Assembly (NCBI GenBank): GCA_014529385.2
Contig: CM043971.1
Coordinates: forward strand, 53,729,209-53,789,208
From: Adiantum capillus-veneris
Taxonomy: Eukaryota; Streptophyta; Polypodiopsida; Polypodiales; Pteridaceae
Direction of reading: 5' to 3'
DNA length: 60,000 nt
Position 1 is the first letter of the stretch, and every line of letters starts with the position of its first letter. The position numbers were made by a program, and so were the translations under genes. Below are positions 46,801 through 59,100 of this stretch, piece after piece. A model generated the notes under the pieces. That model saw only the letters and a program-made list of their open reading frames with translations, made no database searches and was not told the origin of the DNA.

Positions 46801-47225
46801 TATTTTAACAGTTTTTGAGCTATGTCCTTACGAAGCTCTTTGGGTGGAAAACCATTAACTAGAAAGTTCACAATCTTCTCACTCCATTCATGTATGGTTT
46901 TGACTAGGAATAGAGAAGTATCAGGCAACTCATCATCGACTCCAGTAGGGGATTCACCATTGGGTATGCGAGACAAATGATCCACCATGACATGTCTTTT
47001 ACCAGGTCTCACCACAACGATAAAATCAAACTCAAGGAGAATTAACAACCATCGTGTAATTCTTCCCATGGAACAAGGTTTATTTACTAGATACAACAAG
47101 GATTGATGATCAACATAGAAAACAAAATTGTTGACCAGAAGATAGTAGCGAAATTTCTTCACTGCATAAATCATACCTAAACCTTTTGGCTCTGTAGTGG
47201 TGTAGTTTCTATCGACATCATTCAA
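46800..47225 (-). pseudogene. Gypsy copy A RNase H
   Basis: YTTTEPKGLGMIYAVKKFRY, YVDHQSLLYLVNKPC and GKRHVMVDHLSRIP are the RNase H motifs of Ty3/gypsy pol. It removes the RNA strand during reverse transcription. It sits directly after RT, before integrase. Confidence 0.9.
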
Positions 47226-48180
47226 TTGATGCTTGCAAAGCTAATGGGGTAGTCCAGTTTATGTTCTCCTGGTTGAGCTAGAACACATCCAATAGCAAAG
47301 TTCGATGCATCAATATGCACATGGAAAATTACATTCCAATCGGGCACTCGTAGAATAGGAGCGCTAGTCAACGTCTTTTTCAATGACTCATAAGCATGGT
47401 CATACTCCGCGGTCCAGTGGAACTCAATAAGAAGCTTGTACAAAGGACGAGCTATCTCGGCAAAATTTAAAATAAACCGTCGGTAATAACTAACATGGCC
47501 CATGAACCTTTGAACTCCTTTATAGTTTGTAGGTGGTGGCAATTCAGCAATGGCTTTAATTTTGCTCTCATGTGTGGAAATCCGATTTTTGGACACCATA
47601 TGCCCTAAAATGACTCCACGTTTAACCCAAAATTGGTATTTGAAAGTGTTTAAGGAGATGCGATACAATCTGCACTTCAAACACTTTTCGTAAGCATGAT
47701 AGATGTTCTTTCCAAGAGGAATAAAGACAAAGGTCATCTAAGAAAGCTTCACAAAACTCCCTCAAATATTCTCTAAAAGTAGTGTTTATTAATCTTTGAA
47801 AGGTAGCAAGGGCATTGGTTAAGCCAAAAGCCATAACACAAAATGCAAACACTCCAAATTTGGTTATAAAGACTGTTTTAGCTTGATCCTCCAGCGCAAT
47901 TGTGATTTGATTGTAGCTAGAGTACCCATCTGAAAAGCTATAAGCTTCCTTCCCTGCAACTCTTTCAAGCACATGTTACGAATATGGCAAGGGGTAATGG
48001 TCCCTCCTAGTGGCGGCATTGACCTTCTTGAGATCCACGCACACTCTGAGTTTCCCATTGTTTTTTAGCACAATCACTATTGGAGACACTCAACTTGAGT
48101 GCTCAATAGGGTATATGAATCCGCATTTCACAATCTTTTCAATCTCTTCTTGAACGATCTTTGCATATTTAGGATTCATT
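47222..48180 (-). pseudogene. Gypsy copy A reverse transcriptase
   Basis: From MNPKYAKIVQEEIEKIVKCG (about 48178) through KLRVCVDLKKVNAA, GYSSYNQITIALEDQAKTVF, FAFCVMAFGLTNALATFQR and the catalytic region CEAFLDDLCLYSSWKEHL (FLDD box). Then GVILGHMVSKNRISTHESKI and NYKGVQRFMGHVSYYRRFI. Breaks include a TGA at about 48090, where the family has Trp before VSPIVIV, and frameshifts near 47700 and 47980. Confidence 0.9.
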
Positions 48181-48199
48181 GGGTAGGGTCGTTACTGAA

Positions 48200-49417
48200 C
48201 TGGTTTAGCCATGCTATTCATGGGGATTGTGTGTTGCACCACGGAGGGTGGAACACCTTTCATATCATGATATGTCCAGGCAAATATATCCCCAAATTCA
48301 AGTTCTTTAAGTACACACTCCTCAGTCTCTGTCCGATCCCCGTCAGATCTTGGGCAATGAAAACAGGTTTGGATTCTTCCCCAGGTCTGCTAACTCTATT
48401 TCCTTAACTATCTCTCATAGACTCCATTGTTCCCATTGATAGGTTTTCATTGAGCCTTTGTATACACAACCTTACGTTCCTCTATGGTGTAGGATTTGAA
48501 ATTTTCAGGTGCAGGTGTAAGTCTGTGGGGTCCTGTTGTTCTGTGGACTGTGATTTCACTTTTGATTCCTTTTGTTGTTGAACTAACTCTCAATTTTTTC
48601 ATCTCCTTACGGTACGGCTCAACTTTGGCTTCTCTGTAGCCTCTAGTTGTGCGATGTCAATGGGTTGTGGACTACACCACATAAAGCTTTGAAGGTATTC
48701 ACCCCAGTTATCTACCAACTTTCAATGAGCATCACATGCCCCTATATAATTAAGCCATTCTGGGGTAGATTTCTTTTCATTTATTCTAGCACGCATATTT
48801 TCTCGATATCGTCGCCTCTTATATCTCTTACTCTTCTTGTCTAATTTTCGATTACGGCCGATCTCTAGTGAAGAGTCACTAGATGAATCGCTACTTGTGT
48901 CTTCTGCTCCCTTGGATACATTGTCATCTAGGGTACCACTGGGCCCTGAATGGTTTGTCCTCACATTTGCACTAAGACTTAACTCATATTCTTCGTCCTC
49001 AGACTCAATTTCAATTCATGATTCTGACCCCAAATCGTGTGGGCTACAGTCTTGTGAGATGCTATTGGTTCCAATGCCAGTCAAACGTTCATCTTGTAGG
49101 TCATCAAAAGCTATATGCATTGCTTCTAGCATATTTAAGGGCACAAGTGGTGGCATTTCATCCCCCTCAGGTGTTACCTAGGTCGTCCTCCTTTTTCCCC
49201 AAGTGTCTATGGTTGCTGCTAGGTGGACCCAATCCACATTGTCCGACTCATTCATCCCAGGTAGTACATCCATATAAGGAGAATCTTCCCGAACATCAGT
49301 GTCCGCTTTACACGTGTAACAATACTGAAATGGGGCCGAGTGAACTATGGTGTCAGATCTATGATCAATTATAAACCTGTTTTCTAGGGGATGTGCTCGA
49401 CCAGTTACAAGATCCAC
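48200..49417 (-). pseudogene. Gypsy copy A linker between protease and RT
   Basis: Continues the polyprotein with LENRFIIDHRSDTIVH, NVDWVHLAATIDTWG, LNMLEAMHIA and a Ser/Asp-rich then Arg/Lys-rich segment (GAEDTSSDSSSDSSLE, KRYKRRRYREN). The first part is also present in copy B (about 53640-53920). No domain is recognised in the charged part. Confidence 0.65.
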
Positions 49418-49488
49418 TCAAATGACAGAATCTTGGAATTGCAAGTAGACATGGTTTTTAGACCAGTCATGCACCATTTTTGCTTCCC

Positions 49489-49905
49489 TCAGAAAGGACG
49501 TCTTAAGATCATCTGTGATGCCATAGTGTGCTTGGAGAAATCCATAACAATGAAGCTAATTCTTATTTTATGTCCAAAGGCCTTGATCTTGAGATCTTCT
49601 AGCATCCCAATAGGTTTAACAATAGACCCATTGTCCATCTTCACTACTATGGTTGTGGTCGCAAGGTGAGGTCTTCCCATAGCTTCCCAACAATTTTTAG
49701 TCACAATGCTAACCCCAACGCCACCATCAAGGATTCCCTTCACAGTTAATCCCTTAGTAGTGATTGGTATGGTCGTATTGGATTCATCACCCTCAAAGTA
49801 TTGTCCCAACTTGTTAATAGGTATTTCTACCACAAGGTTCTCATCTAGGTTGGGTTGTGGATCTAAGTGTTCCTCCTCTATTGGCATCTCCCCAGCTCCA
49901 TCCAT
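49489..49905 (-). pseudogene. Gypsy copy A canonical protease (upstream of RT)
   Basis: VKGILDGGVGVSIVTKNCWE carries the retropepsin active site in the D-G-G form. IKAFGHKIRISFIVMDF and a late motif near MILRRPF follow. Copy B keeps the same block, with GHPFM at its end. It would cleave the gag-pol polyprotein. Confidence 0.75.
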
Positions 49906-49967
49906 CTGTGCAAGTTGTGGTAGACCAACCTTTAGTTCTCCATTGAGGAAAGCTCGAAGAGCTGAGA

Positions 49968-50353
49968 CTAGCTAGGGTCTTTATATAGTTTGGACATGAT
50001 GGTGGTTCTAACTTTTGAAGACATGAAATCCATCAATTTGGAAATGTTTAACGGCACCTTTTGGGCTTCAGTCCCTTGTCGTGGGGAAGATGGGATCTTC
50101 ATTTCTTCAATAGGGTCAAGTAGTCCCTCTGTAAACACTCTTTCCATCAAGAAGTGAGTACGCCCACATTCCCATGACTTTAAGTCACTTTCTTCTTGGA
50201 TGACACTAGGTATGGCTAAGGGTCTATGGACTTGGTGAGGTTGTTGTTGCGTAGGGAACACTGTGTCTATAATCTGGATCTGCCTAGGTGCTGGCTCTAG
50301 ATCCCTTTGGGTATCTTCTACCAAAATCCTTAATTACTTGACTTTCTCGCCTA
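49968..50353 (-). pseudogene. Gypsy copy A gag C-terminal end, truncated at the junction
   Basis: LVEDTQRDLEPAPRQIQ, VHRPLAIP and MDFMSSKVRTTIMSK match copy B at about 52700-53040 and copy C at about 59660-60000. Upstream gag is missing because the copy ends at the head-to-head junction near 50353. Confidence 0.8.
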
Positions 50354-50362
50354 CCCCAATGA
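50354..50362. other. Head-to-head junction of two gypsy copies
   Basis: Left of this point the minus strand reads late gag of copy A. Right of it the plus strand reads mid gag of copy B (GMPRNTPWTSFV, matching copy C SMTRSTPWSSFV near 57280). The two gag parts are not the same segment, so this is not a simple palindrome. Confidence 0.8.
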
Positions 50363-52973
50363 TGGGCATGCCAAGAAACACGCCATGGACCTCATTTGTT
50401 AGTAAAGCACCACTACATGGTAGCTCAATGCCTGCAACAATACCTTCAAGTGTGTACCAATCGTATATACCTATAGGTCCTCGTACTCATGTAGTCCCTA
50501 CCGCTCCCATTGTTTCAACAACCTTTACTCCACAACCACAACACCCAAGCTCTTATTTCCATGGGACCATACCGGCTAGCATTAGCATGTCACATCTGAC
50601 GTCTGCTATGCCTAGGGCCACACATATGAACTTTGGGCCGCCACATGGCACAACATCGTACCAAATGTGGAACCCAAGGGCTTCATATGCACCAAGCCCA
50701 ATGCCAATACCTACTCCACATGTAGTCTCTGGAGCGCCTTCACCCACGGTGCCTGCTCACTTAGGTGACTTGGCAACATTTGCTCAAGCTATCGGTCGAT
50801 CTATCGTTGAGAATATGCGTAACACGCCTGATAGAGAGCCTAGAAGTAAGGCAGTAAAAATAGCCAAGCTCACACAAAAATTTAGTGGAGACGGGGATGT
50901 GAGAAAGCATATCGAAGTGTTTGAACAAATATGTGATTCTCTAGGAGAACACAATGACCTGCATAAAAGTAATGCTTCAAGACTAACCTTAAGTGGAAAG
51001 GCTGGGGATTGGTATAGAACCCTAAGGGTGGAAGAAAAAACGATTTACCCTACTCTTACGAGACTATTCTTGAAAGAATACATATGAGAGGGAGTGCTTT
51101 GGGGTGTAGCCTCTCAACTCCAGAAAGCCCAACAAGAGGAAGGAGAGTCGGTGAGAGACTTTATTAGTCGCTTGAAGCATTTCAATTCTCGTTGTAATCC
51201 AAATGAGCACTTCAATAATAATCAATTTCTTGATAGATTCATCAGGGGATTACGACATGAGGATATCTACAATGGCTTAGTCATTATCTAGGTATCACCA
51301 GTTGCGAAGCAGTCACCACCAATGCGATCCAATAGGAGGATAGTTTAATGATTCAAGGAGAAAGAGTGTCTGTTGAGCCTAAATCTATTAGCTCGCAAGC
51401 ATCGGGGCACTGGCCAATGACCCTTAAGCCTATTGCTAAGGATCCAAAGATATCTAAGATGACTTTAGCAGATCTCACCAAGGCCATTCAAGAGAGTCTT
51501 AGAGACAATTGTGCTCCGCAAAACAATCATATGTATCCAAGAAGGGAGCAACAATGGTGCTCAGTATGCTATGGAACGCATAGTACCAGTGAATGCCCTA
51601 CTTTTAGAGTAAAATTCCATGGGAATTTCAATGCTTGTGGGAGGTATGGTCATCAAGCTAAGGATTGCATAGTATTTAAGCGCACGATGGCTAATAGACC
51701 AACCTTAGCGTGGACACACACCTCGAGTGCCTGCATTGATGCCGACCCCACCTCTTGAACAAATGTCACAATACATGGTCCCTAGGGCCCAAAATGTTGT
51801 TCAAACATTTTGGTAAGGGTGTTGTTCAAACAACACCCTTACGACCTCTAGTGCTAGGACCGCAACCACCACATCCGAGAATCACTTCTGAATCAAGTGG
51901 GTTGTGAGTAATCTATTGCTTGTTTGGAAGGCTGTGAGGAAGATATAGATCTTAATATTGCCTATGGGATGGATGCACTTGAAGAAAGTTTACAATACTA
52001 CATGGAGGACTATTGGGGACAAGTCAAACCTCTCTATCAAGTAGCTGCTCATGCTGCAAGAGGCCAAAATATCAATTACATTGCTAAGAGACCATCTCTT
52101 CAATGCTATGAGTGTGGAGGTCCTCATCGTGTGGCCGAGTGTCCTATTAGGTTACAAAAGAACGCCACACTAATGTAAACCAATCAAGCGAGCACGTCTA
52201 CAATGCCGATACTCATGTATAATGGATGTGGCATAGATCATTTGATTGCCCAATGTCCAAATAATTTAAATGCACCGAAGATCACGCCATTAAACTTGAT
52301 TGAGGTTACCGAGGAGCCATCACAAAGTACACATGTGGTACTAGTAAACGTACTCACACGATCGATGCTCCAAACACAAAATATATTTCTTGAGGAAAAA
52401 GACACGGTATCAATTGCCCAATCTCAAAAAAAGAAGAAAACTCGAAGGAAGAGATCGCAAAAAGCAGCACAGTCAGACCCTAGTTTAAAGACTAACATAG
52501 GGACTGGTGACGACCCTGTATATATGTATGACGTTGAAGAGGATTCTGATTCAGGTGAAACCATGGAGATCAAAACGACCACTAAGATAGAAACCAACAA
52601 GGAAGATCTTCATGAGCCACAATGGCCAGGATCCAAGAAGAATATAGGAACTTATCCAAACCCTACAGAGGAGATCGAGCGAGTCAAGCAATTAAGGAGT
52701 TTGGTAGAAGATACCCAAAGGGATCTAGAACCAGCACCTAGGCAGATCCATATTACAGACGACGTGTTCCCTACGCAACAACAACCTCACCAAGTCCATA
52801 GACCCTTATACATACCTAATATAATCCAAGAAGAAAGTGACTTAAAATCATGGGAAAGTGCGCGTACTCACTTCTTGATGGAAAGAATGTTTACAAAGGG
52901 ATTACCTGATCCTATCGAAGAAATGGAGATCCCATCTTTCCCACGTCAAGGGAAGCCCAAAAGGTGCCGTTAA
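50360..52973 (+). pseudogene. Gypsy copy B gag
   Basis: A Pro/Ser-rich N-terminal part leads to the Retrotrans_gag core (REPRSKAVKIAKLTQKFSGD, LTLSGKAGDWYRTLRVEEK, EGESVRDFISRLKHFNSRCN). Zinc knuckles follow: CSVCYGTHSTSEC, a damaged second (first Cys now Phe), CYECGGPHRVAEC and a damaged fourth (first Cys now Tyr). Then comes the Lys/Arg-rich region and LVEDTQRDLEP. Stops include TGA at 51085-51087, where copy C has CGA, and TAA at 52176-52178, where copy C has CAA; frameshifts lie near 51290 and 51750. The N-terminus and 5' LTR are missing at the junction. Confidence 0.88.
51791..51842. repeat. Two adjacent perfect hairpins inside copy B gag
   Basis: 51791-51811 reads AAAATGTT-GTTCA-AACATTTT. 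51813-51842 has a 14-bp perfect stem GTAAGGGTGTTGTT with a 2-base centre. Copy C has no such palindromes at the matching site (about 58710-58735), so they arose in copy B. Confidence 0.85.
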
Positions 52974-53076
52974 ACATTTCCAAATTGATGGATTTCATGT
53001 CTTTAGAAGTTAGAACCACCATCATGTCCAAAATCCAATCTATATAAAGACCCTGATCTAGTCTCAGCTCTTGGAG

Positions 53077-53846
53077 CCTTCCTCAATGGAGAACTAAAGT
53101 TTGGGCTACCACAATTTACACATATGGATGGAGCTAGGGAGGTGCCAATAGAGGAGGAACACTTAGATCCACAACACAACTTAGATGAGAACCTTGTTAT
53201 AGAAACACCTTTTAACAAGTTGGGACAATACTTTGAGGGTGATGAATCCAATGCGACCATAACAATCACTACTAAGGGATGAACTGTGAAGGGAATCCTT
53301 GATGGTGGCGCTGGGGTTAGCATTGTGACTAAAAATTGCTGGGAAACTATAGGAAGAACTCACCTTGCGACCACAACCATAGTAGTGAAGATGGCCAATG
53401 GGTCTATTGTTAAACCTATTGGGATGCTAGAAGATCTCAAGATCAAGGTCTTTGGGCATAAAATAAGAGTTACCTTCATTGTTATGGATTTCTCCAAGCA
53501 CACTATGGCATTGGAGATGATCTTAGGACATCCTTTCATGAGGGAAGCAAAAAAGGTGCATGACTGGTCTAAAAACCATGTCTACTTGCAGTTCCAAGAT
53601 TTTGTCATTCGAGTGGGTCTTGTAACTGATCGAGCACATCCCCTAGGAAACAGGTTTATAATTGATCATAGATATGATACCACAGTTCACTTGGACACGT
53701 TGCAGTATTATTACATGTGTAAAGTGGATATTGATGTTGGGGAAGATTCTCCTTATATGAATGTACTACCTGGGATGACGGAGTCGGACAATGTGGATTG
53801 GGTCCACCTAGCAACAACCATAGACACTTGGGGAAATAGGGGATGA
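53077..53846 (+). pseudogene. Gypsy copy B protease region
   Basis: VKGILDGGAGVSIVTKNCWE (active-site region), KIKVFGHKIRVTFIVMDFSK and EMILGHPFMREAKK are followed by the post-protease linker (HPLGNRFIIDHRYDTTVH, DNVDWVHLATTIDTWG). A TGA at 53280-53282 stands where copy A has Leu. Close homologue of copy A at 49178-49905. Confidence 0.82.
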
Positions 53847-54458
53847 CCTGGGTAACACCTGAGGGGGATGAAATGCCCGTACCCTTAAATATGCTAGAAG
53901 CAATGCATATAGCTTCTGACAAGACTCATCCTTATATAACAAAGATAACATACAAGTGGGTCCCTAAAGCTTCTTTAGCTACCATAGCTAGTGCTAAAAA
54001 ACCGAAGCCTTGTAAGAAACGTGGCGATGGATTCCTAAACGACTATTGGAAGCCCAAGGCTATATCAAGGAAATGATCAAATCTGGGTGCCAAAATGTAG
54101 ATTGTGTTCTTACCTGTCACCTGATCCATGTGAGCCCAATCCTGTAGCTCCAAAACGAATTGATGACTCGCGGAAAGAAAAAAATCATAGAATGCTACAC
54201 ACCCGCTCCAGAGCTAGTTTGGGTACTGAAGAAAGAAAAGTTTCTTCCACCTAGCTCAGGAAGGGGGGAGTCCCATGAAGCTTCTAGCTCCTCATGTAAT
54301 GCATCTATAGAGGTAAAAGATTCTCTACAGCCTCCACCTACAATAGTGGACCTCCATGAAGCTACAAAGGAATTCACACCTCCTAGTGTTCAAGAATCAC
54401 CTGATGAACCACTACAAGCTCGATCCTGGGAGAGTACCTTACCACCCTTGCAACTCGA
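53847..54458 (+). pseudogene. Gypsy copy B pol-deleted tail
   Basis: After PLNMLEAMHIA the sequence jumps directly to KWVPKASLATIASAKK and then ECYTPAPELVWVLKKEKF, QPPPTIV and SWESTLPPLQLD. In copy A about 4.2 kb with RT, RNase H, integrase and the second protease-like module lie between these points. Copy B is therefore an internally deleted, non-autonomous form. A second deletion joins PLQLD to the LTR start, with loss of the env-position ORF and polypurine tract. Confidence 0.82.
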
Positions 54459-55099
<641 letters not shown>

Positions 55100-55103
55100 T
55101 TTT

Positions 55104-55121
55104 TGGCGCCGCTGTCGGGGA
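55104..55121 (+). other. Primer binding site of gypsy copy C
   Basis: TGGCGCCGCTGTCGGGGA follows the LTR by four bases. It resembles the TGGCGCCGTTGCCGGGGA-type site of Tat/Athila elements, usually assigned to tRNA-Asp. Confidence 0.85.
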
Positions 55122-56170
55122 ATCGCCCTGCACTAAGCCCAAGAGGCTCTTTGTGCTTCTCCTATGAGTTGTTTGTAGTAGGACAGAAGAGGAAGAGGAA
55201 GAGGAACGAGTTGTTTTTCTGCAAGTTGTTAATTTCTGTATTGCCTGCAAGTTCTGTGATTTCTGCATAATGTTGTGTTTTCTGTTTGCACACAGTCTTT
55301 GCACAATTAGTAGTCGTTAGCTTGTTTGCAGTGAATGAATAAGTAGAAAGGCACTTAGCAATTTCTGCTTGCACACAGTCTGTACACAGTTTTCTGTCAA
55401 GGTTTGCCTGCACACAATCTTTGCACAGTAAGGTAGTGAGAGAGGAAGTAGGTGGACAGTTAGCTCACTGTCAGTAAGCAGTTAACAGATTAGTTAGTGG
55501 TTAGCAGCACTGTTAGGAAGTAGATAAGGTAGTGAGCTGTCTCTGAGCTGTGAGCTGTTGACTACGAGGTTAGGTAGGTGATAGTGTGTGTGGCCAAGAA
55601 AGGGTCACCAAAACCGCGCGCGATCGTCGCCCAAAAAAAAAAAAAAAAAAACCGAAAATATTTAAGCGTGAGTGACTGGGCGGCTACACTAAAATTTTGA
55701 TCGGAATCGTTTCCCCAAGCCCAAGCCCAAGCCCAAGCCCAGGCCTCAGTCTTATGATATATACTAGACTCACTCTTATATATATACCCTACCCCCTCAA
55801 GAGGGAATGAGAGCATGTGGGGCAAGTCCTCCACTCTCCTCCCTTCTCTTCCCACTTGCACCCTTAGACTTTCTAATTTGGGCCTAGTTCCCTACTAGAA
55901 CTTGACGGTTTTAGGGATTCCGAGAGCATAAAGTGACCAAACGGAGGGCTGTAAAGCACGGCACGTCCCTCTGACCGAGACTCTCGTTTTGAGCTATCAT
56001 ACATTCTATTCTATAGCTGGGTCAGAAAAAAAGGACCAAAAAATCAAAAAAAAAAGAAAAAGAAAAGACTTGGGTTGCAAAACACCCAAAAATACTAGGT
56101 GAGCAGCCTTCACGGGCACTCACTGACACTTCTAGGGGATCCAAGTCATATGAACTTATGCTCTGGATGA
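55122..56170 (+). other. 5' leader of gypsy copy C
   Basis: About 1 kb untranslated. It contains several tgcacacagtctttgcacag-like repeats (55290-55430), an A19 run (about 55634), four CCCAAG hexamers (about 55716-55741) and A-rich runs near 56030-56070. No supported ORF. Confidence 0.65.
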
Positions 56171-59100
56171 GTGTTAGAGCACGAGCATATTGGTAGTGCC
56201 TCCATTTACGCGGGCACCCATTATTCCTCCACCCTAGGTTCTGGACCTTCGGCCGGAACTCAAGGTAGCGCGACCCAAGATCCTCATATCGCGTCTAGTG
56301 ATTCTTCCTCTGACTACGAAGTCATGGAGGGGTATCCTACACCAAACCCTGATAGTTCAAGTCAAGACATGCATGCCATGGGCCCACGACCCGGGTCCAG
56401 CGTGTTTAGCCGCTTAAAAGAGACCCTTAGTAGAGCTACTCGCTCCGAACATGCGGTTAATGAAATAAATGAAGGGAGTGGGGAAGTAAATTCGTCATTC
56501 ATGCCTAAAATAGACCCTATGCTTCTTGAGAGTGTGCATGTGAATGTTCCATCCACTGCACCTCCCGATCCTTTAGGACTATCTCCCTCTGAGGTTTTAC
56601 TACCCGATGGTAGGAGTCTTGCCGAAGTACAAGAGATCGAACGCTATATGCAAGCAACAAGGGAGAGGGAAATTGATAACTCACGAAGACTAGAACAAAG
56701 TCGAGTCCTAAAAGCAAAGGATCCTATGACAACAACCATGCCAGCCGAGCAACCGAGTGCTCCCAAGATAGGAGTCACGGAGGGGCAAGTGATGGGGAGC
56801 AATAATGCTTCCACTTCGAGGGAAACCTCCAGCACGCCAGGCCTAGATGGGATATTCCTAAACGAAAGTTGGGAGTATGACCTACAAGCAGAAGCTTTAA
56901 CTGATCGGTACACATGACACACCTATCATGTGGGTTGGTTAGATGTTCTACAATCCACATCGGGTGCTACTAGCATAGATGAGCAACAACAGAAAGTCTG
57001 TGATGTCCTCCATAGGATTGTCGAGTTAGAAAGACAGAATACAGGGATCAACATGCCTTCAATAGGCCTAATGAGATTCTTGGATACGGGAAAGGCCAAC
57101 CAACCAACCCTGTCACAAATGGAGACTCCCTCAGTGAGCCCCATTGATCCTCCATATGTTGTTTCGCCAGGAGCCTCAGTACAATCTGAGCCCACAAGTG
57201 GCAGATTTACCTTCCCAGATCTAGCTCATCTTTCTCTTAATGACACTACGGCTACCATGCATATCCTAGTGGTGAGCATGACAAGAAGTACACCATGGAG
57301 TTCATTTGTTAACACTGCGCCGATGCCTAGTAGCACAGTGCCCCCAACTATACCTACATGTATGTATCAATCATGTGCACCTGTCGTACCTCAGCCTCAT
57401 GTAGCTCCTACACCTCTGATTATTCCAAGAGCTTACAATCCACAATGGAATTATCCAAGCTCTTATACAAGTGGAGCCATGCCATTTAATAATAACATGC
57501 CATATCAGGCACCCCCTATGCCTAGGGCCATGCCTGTAAACTTTGGACCACCGTCTGGTACACCACCATACGAAATTTGGGACCCAAGAGCCGCGCATAT
57601 GCCAAGGCCAAGGCCAACTCCCATCTCACATGTGGTTCTAGGAGCACAGACACCCATTATACCTGGTCAAATAGGAGATTTGGCAGCATTTGCTCAAACT
57701 ATCGGTCGCTCTATTGCGGAAAACATGCGTAGTGCACCTGATAGAGAGCCTAGGAGCAAGGCAGTTCAAGTAGCTAAGCTCACACAGAAATTCAGTGGAG
57801 ACGGAGATGCTAGAAAGCATATGGAAGTCTTTGAACATGTGTGCGATTCCTTGGAAGAGCACAATGAGCTACATAAGTGTAAGGCTTTGAGTTTGACCCT
57901 AAGCGGAAAGGCTGGAGATTGGTATAGAACCTTAAGAGTAGAAGAGAAAACGATCTACTCTACTCTTAGGAGACTGTTCTTAAAAGAATACATACGAGAG
58001 GGAGTACTTTGGGGTGTAGCCTCTCAGCTCCAGAAAGCCCAACGAGAAGAAGGTGAATCCGTGAGAGACTTCATTAGTCGCCTAAAGAATTTGAATTCTC
58101 GATGCAATCCAAACGAGTGATTCAACAACAATCAATTGCTCGATAGATTCATTAGGGGACTACGACATGAAAGTATCTATAATGGCCTAGTCATTAGAGG
58201 TATCACTACTTGGGAAGCAGTCACCATGAATGCAATCCAATTGGAGGATAATTTAATGATTGCATGAGAAAGAGTGTCTGCCGAGCCGAAGTCTAGTAGC
58301 TCGCAAGCATCAGGGCATGAGCCGATGAAGATAAAGCCAATCGTGAAAGAGCAAAAGATATCTGAGATGACTTTGGCAGATCTCACCAAGGCCATCCAAG
58401 AAAGCCTTAGGGGTAATCGTGCTCCACAAAACACTCATATGTATCCAAGAAGGGAGCAACAATGGTGCTCAATTTGCCCTGGCCCACATACTACAAGTGA
58501 ATGCCCTACTTTAAGAGTAAAGTTTAACGGGACTTGTAACGCGTGTGGTAGGTATGGCCATCAAGCGAAGGATTGCCTAATGCTTAAACGCATCATGGAA
58601 AATAGACTGCCTATAGCTTGGGCAGACTCACCTCGAGTTCCTACATTGATGCCTACCCCACCCATGAAGCAACAATTGCCATTACAACACATGGTCCCTA
58701 GAACCCAAAATGTGGTCCAAACCACGCCGTTGTCACCTCCAGTGCTAGGACCGCAACCCCCTCATCCAAGAGTTACACCTATGAACCAAATAGGTTGCGA
58801 GTCATCTAGTACTTATGTAGATTGCGAAGAGGACATAGACCCTAGTATCACCTATGGAGTCGACATGCTTGAGGAGTGTCCCATGTACTATATGGAAGAC
58901 CATTGGGGACAAATCAAACCGGTATATCAAGCTACTGCGCCAGCAGCAAGAGGCCAAAACATTAATAGTTTTGCCAGGAGACCACCTCTTCAGTGCTACG
59001 AATGTGGTGGACCACATCGAGTAGCTGAGTGCCCCATTAGAATGCAAAAGAATGCTGCACTAATGCAAACAAGTCAAGGGAATGCATTGGCAATGCCAAT

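Noticed and set aside
50263-51087. Copy B gag as an independent host gene
   Set aside because: The Retrotrans_gag core and close match to copy C show that it is retrotransposon sequence.
55562-55861. Frame with Ala-Trp repeats on the minus strand
   Set aside because: It is only the antisense of a CCCAAG hexamer repeat in the gypsy leader.
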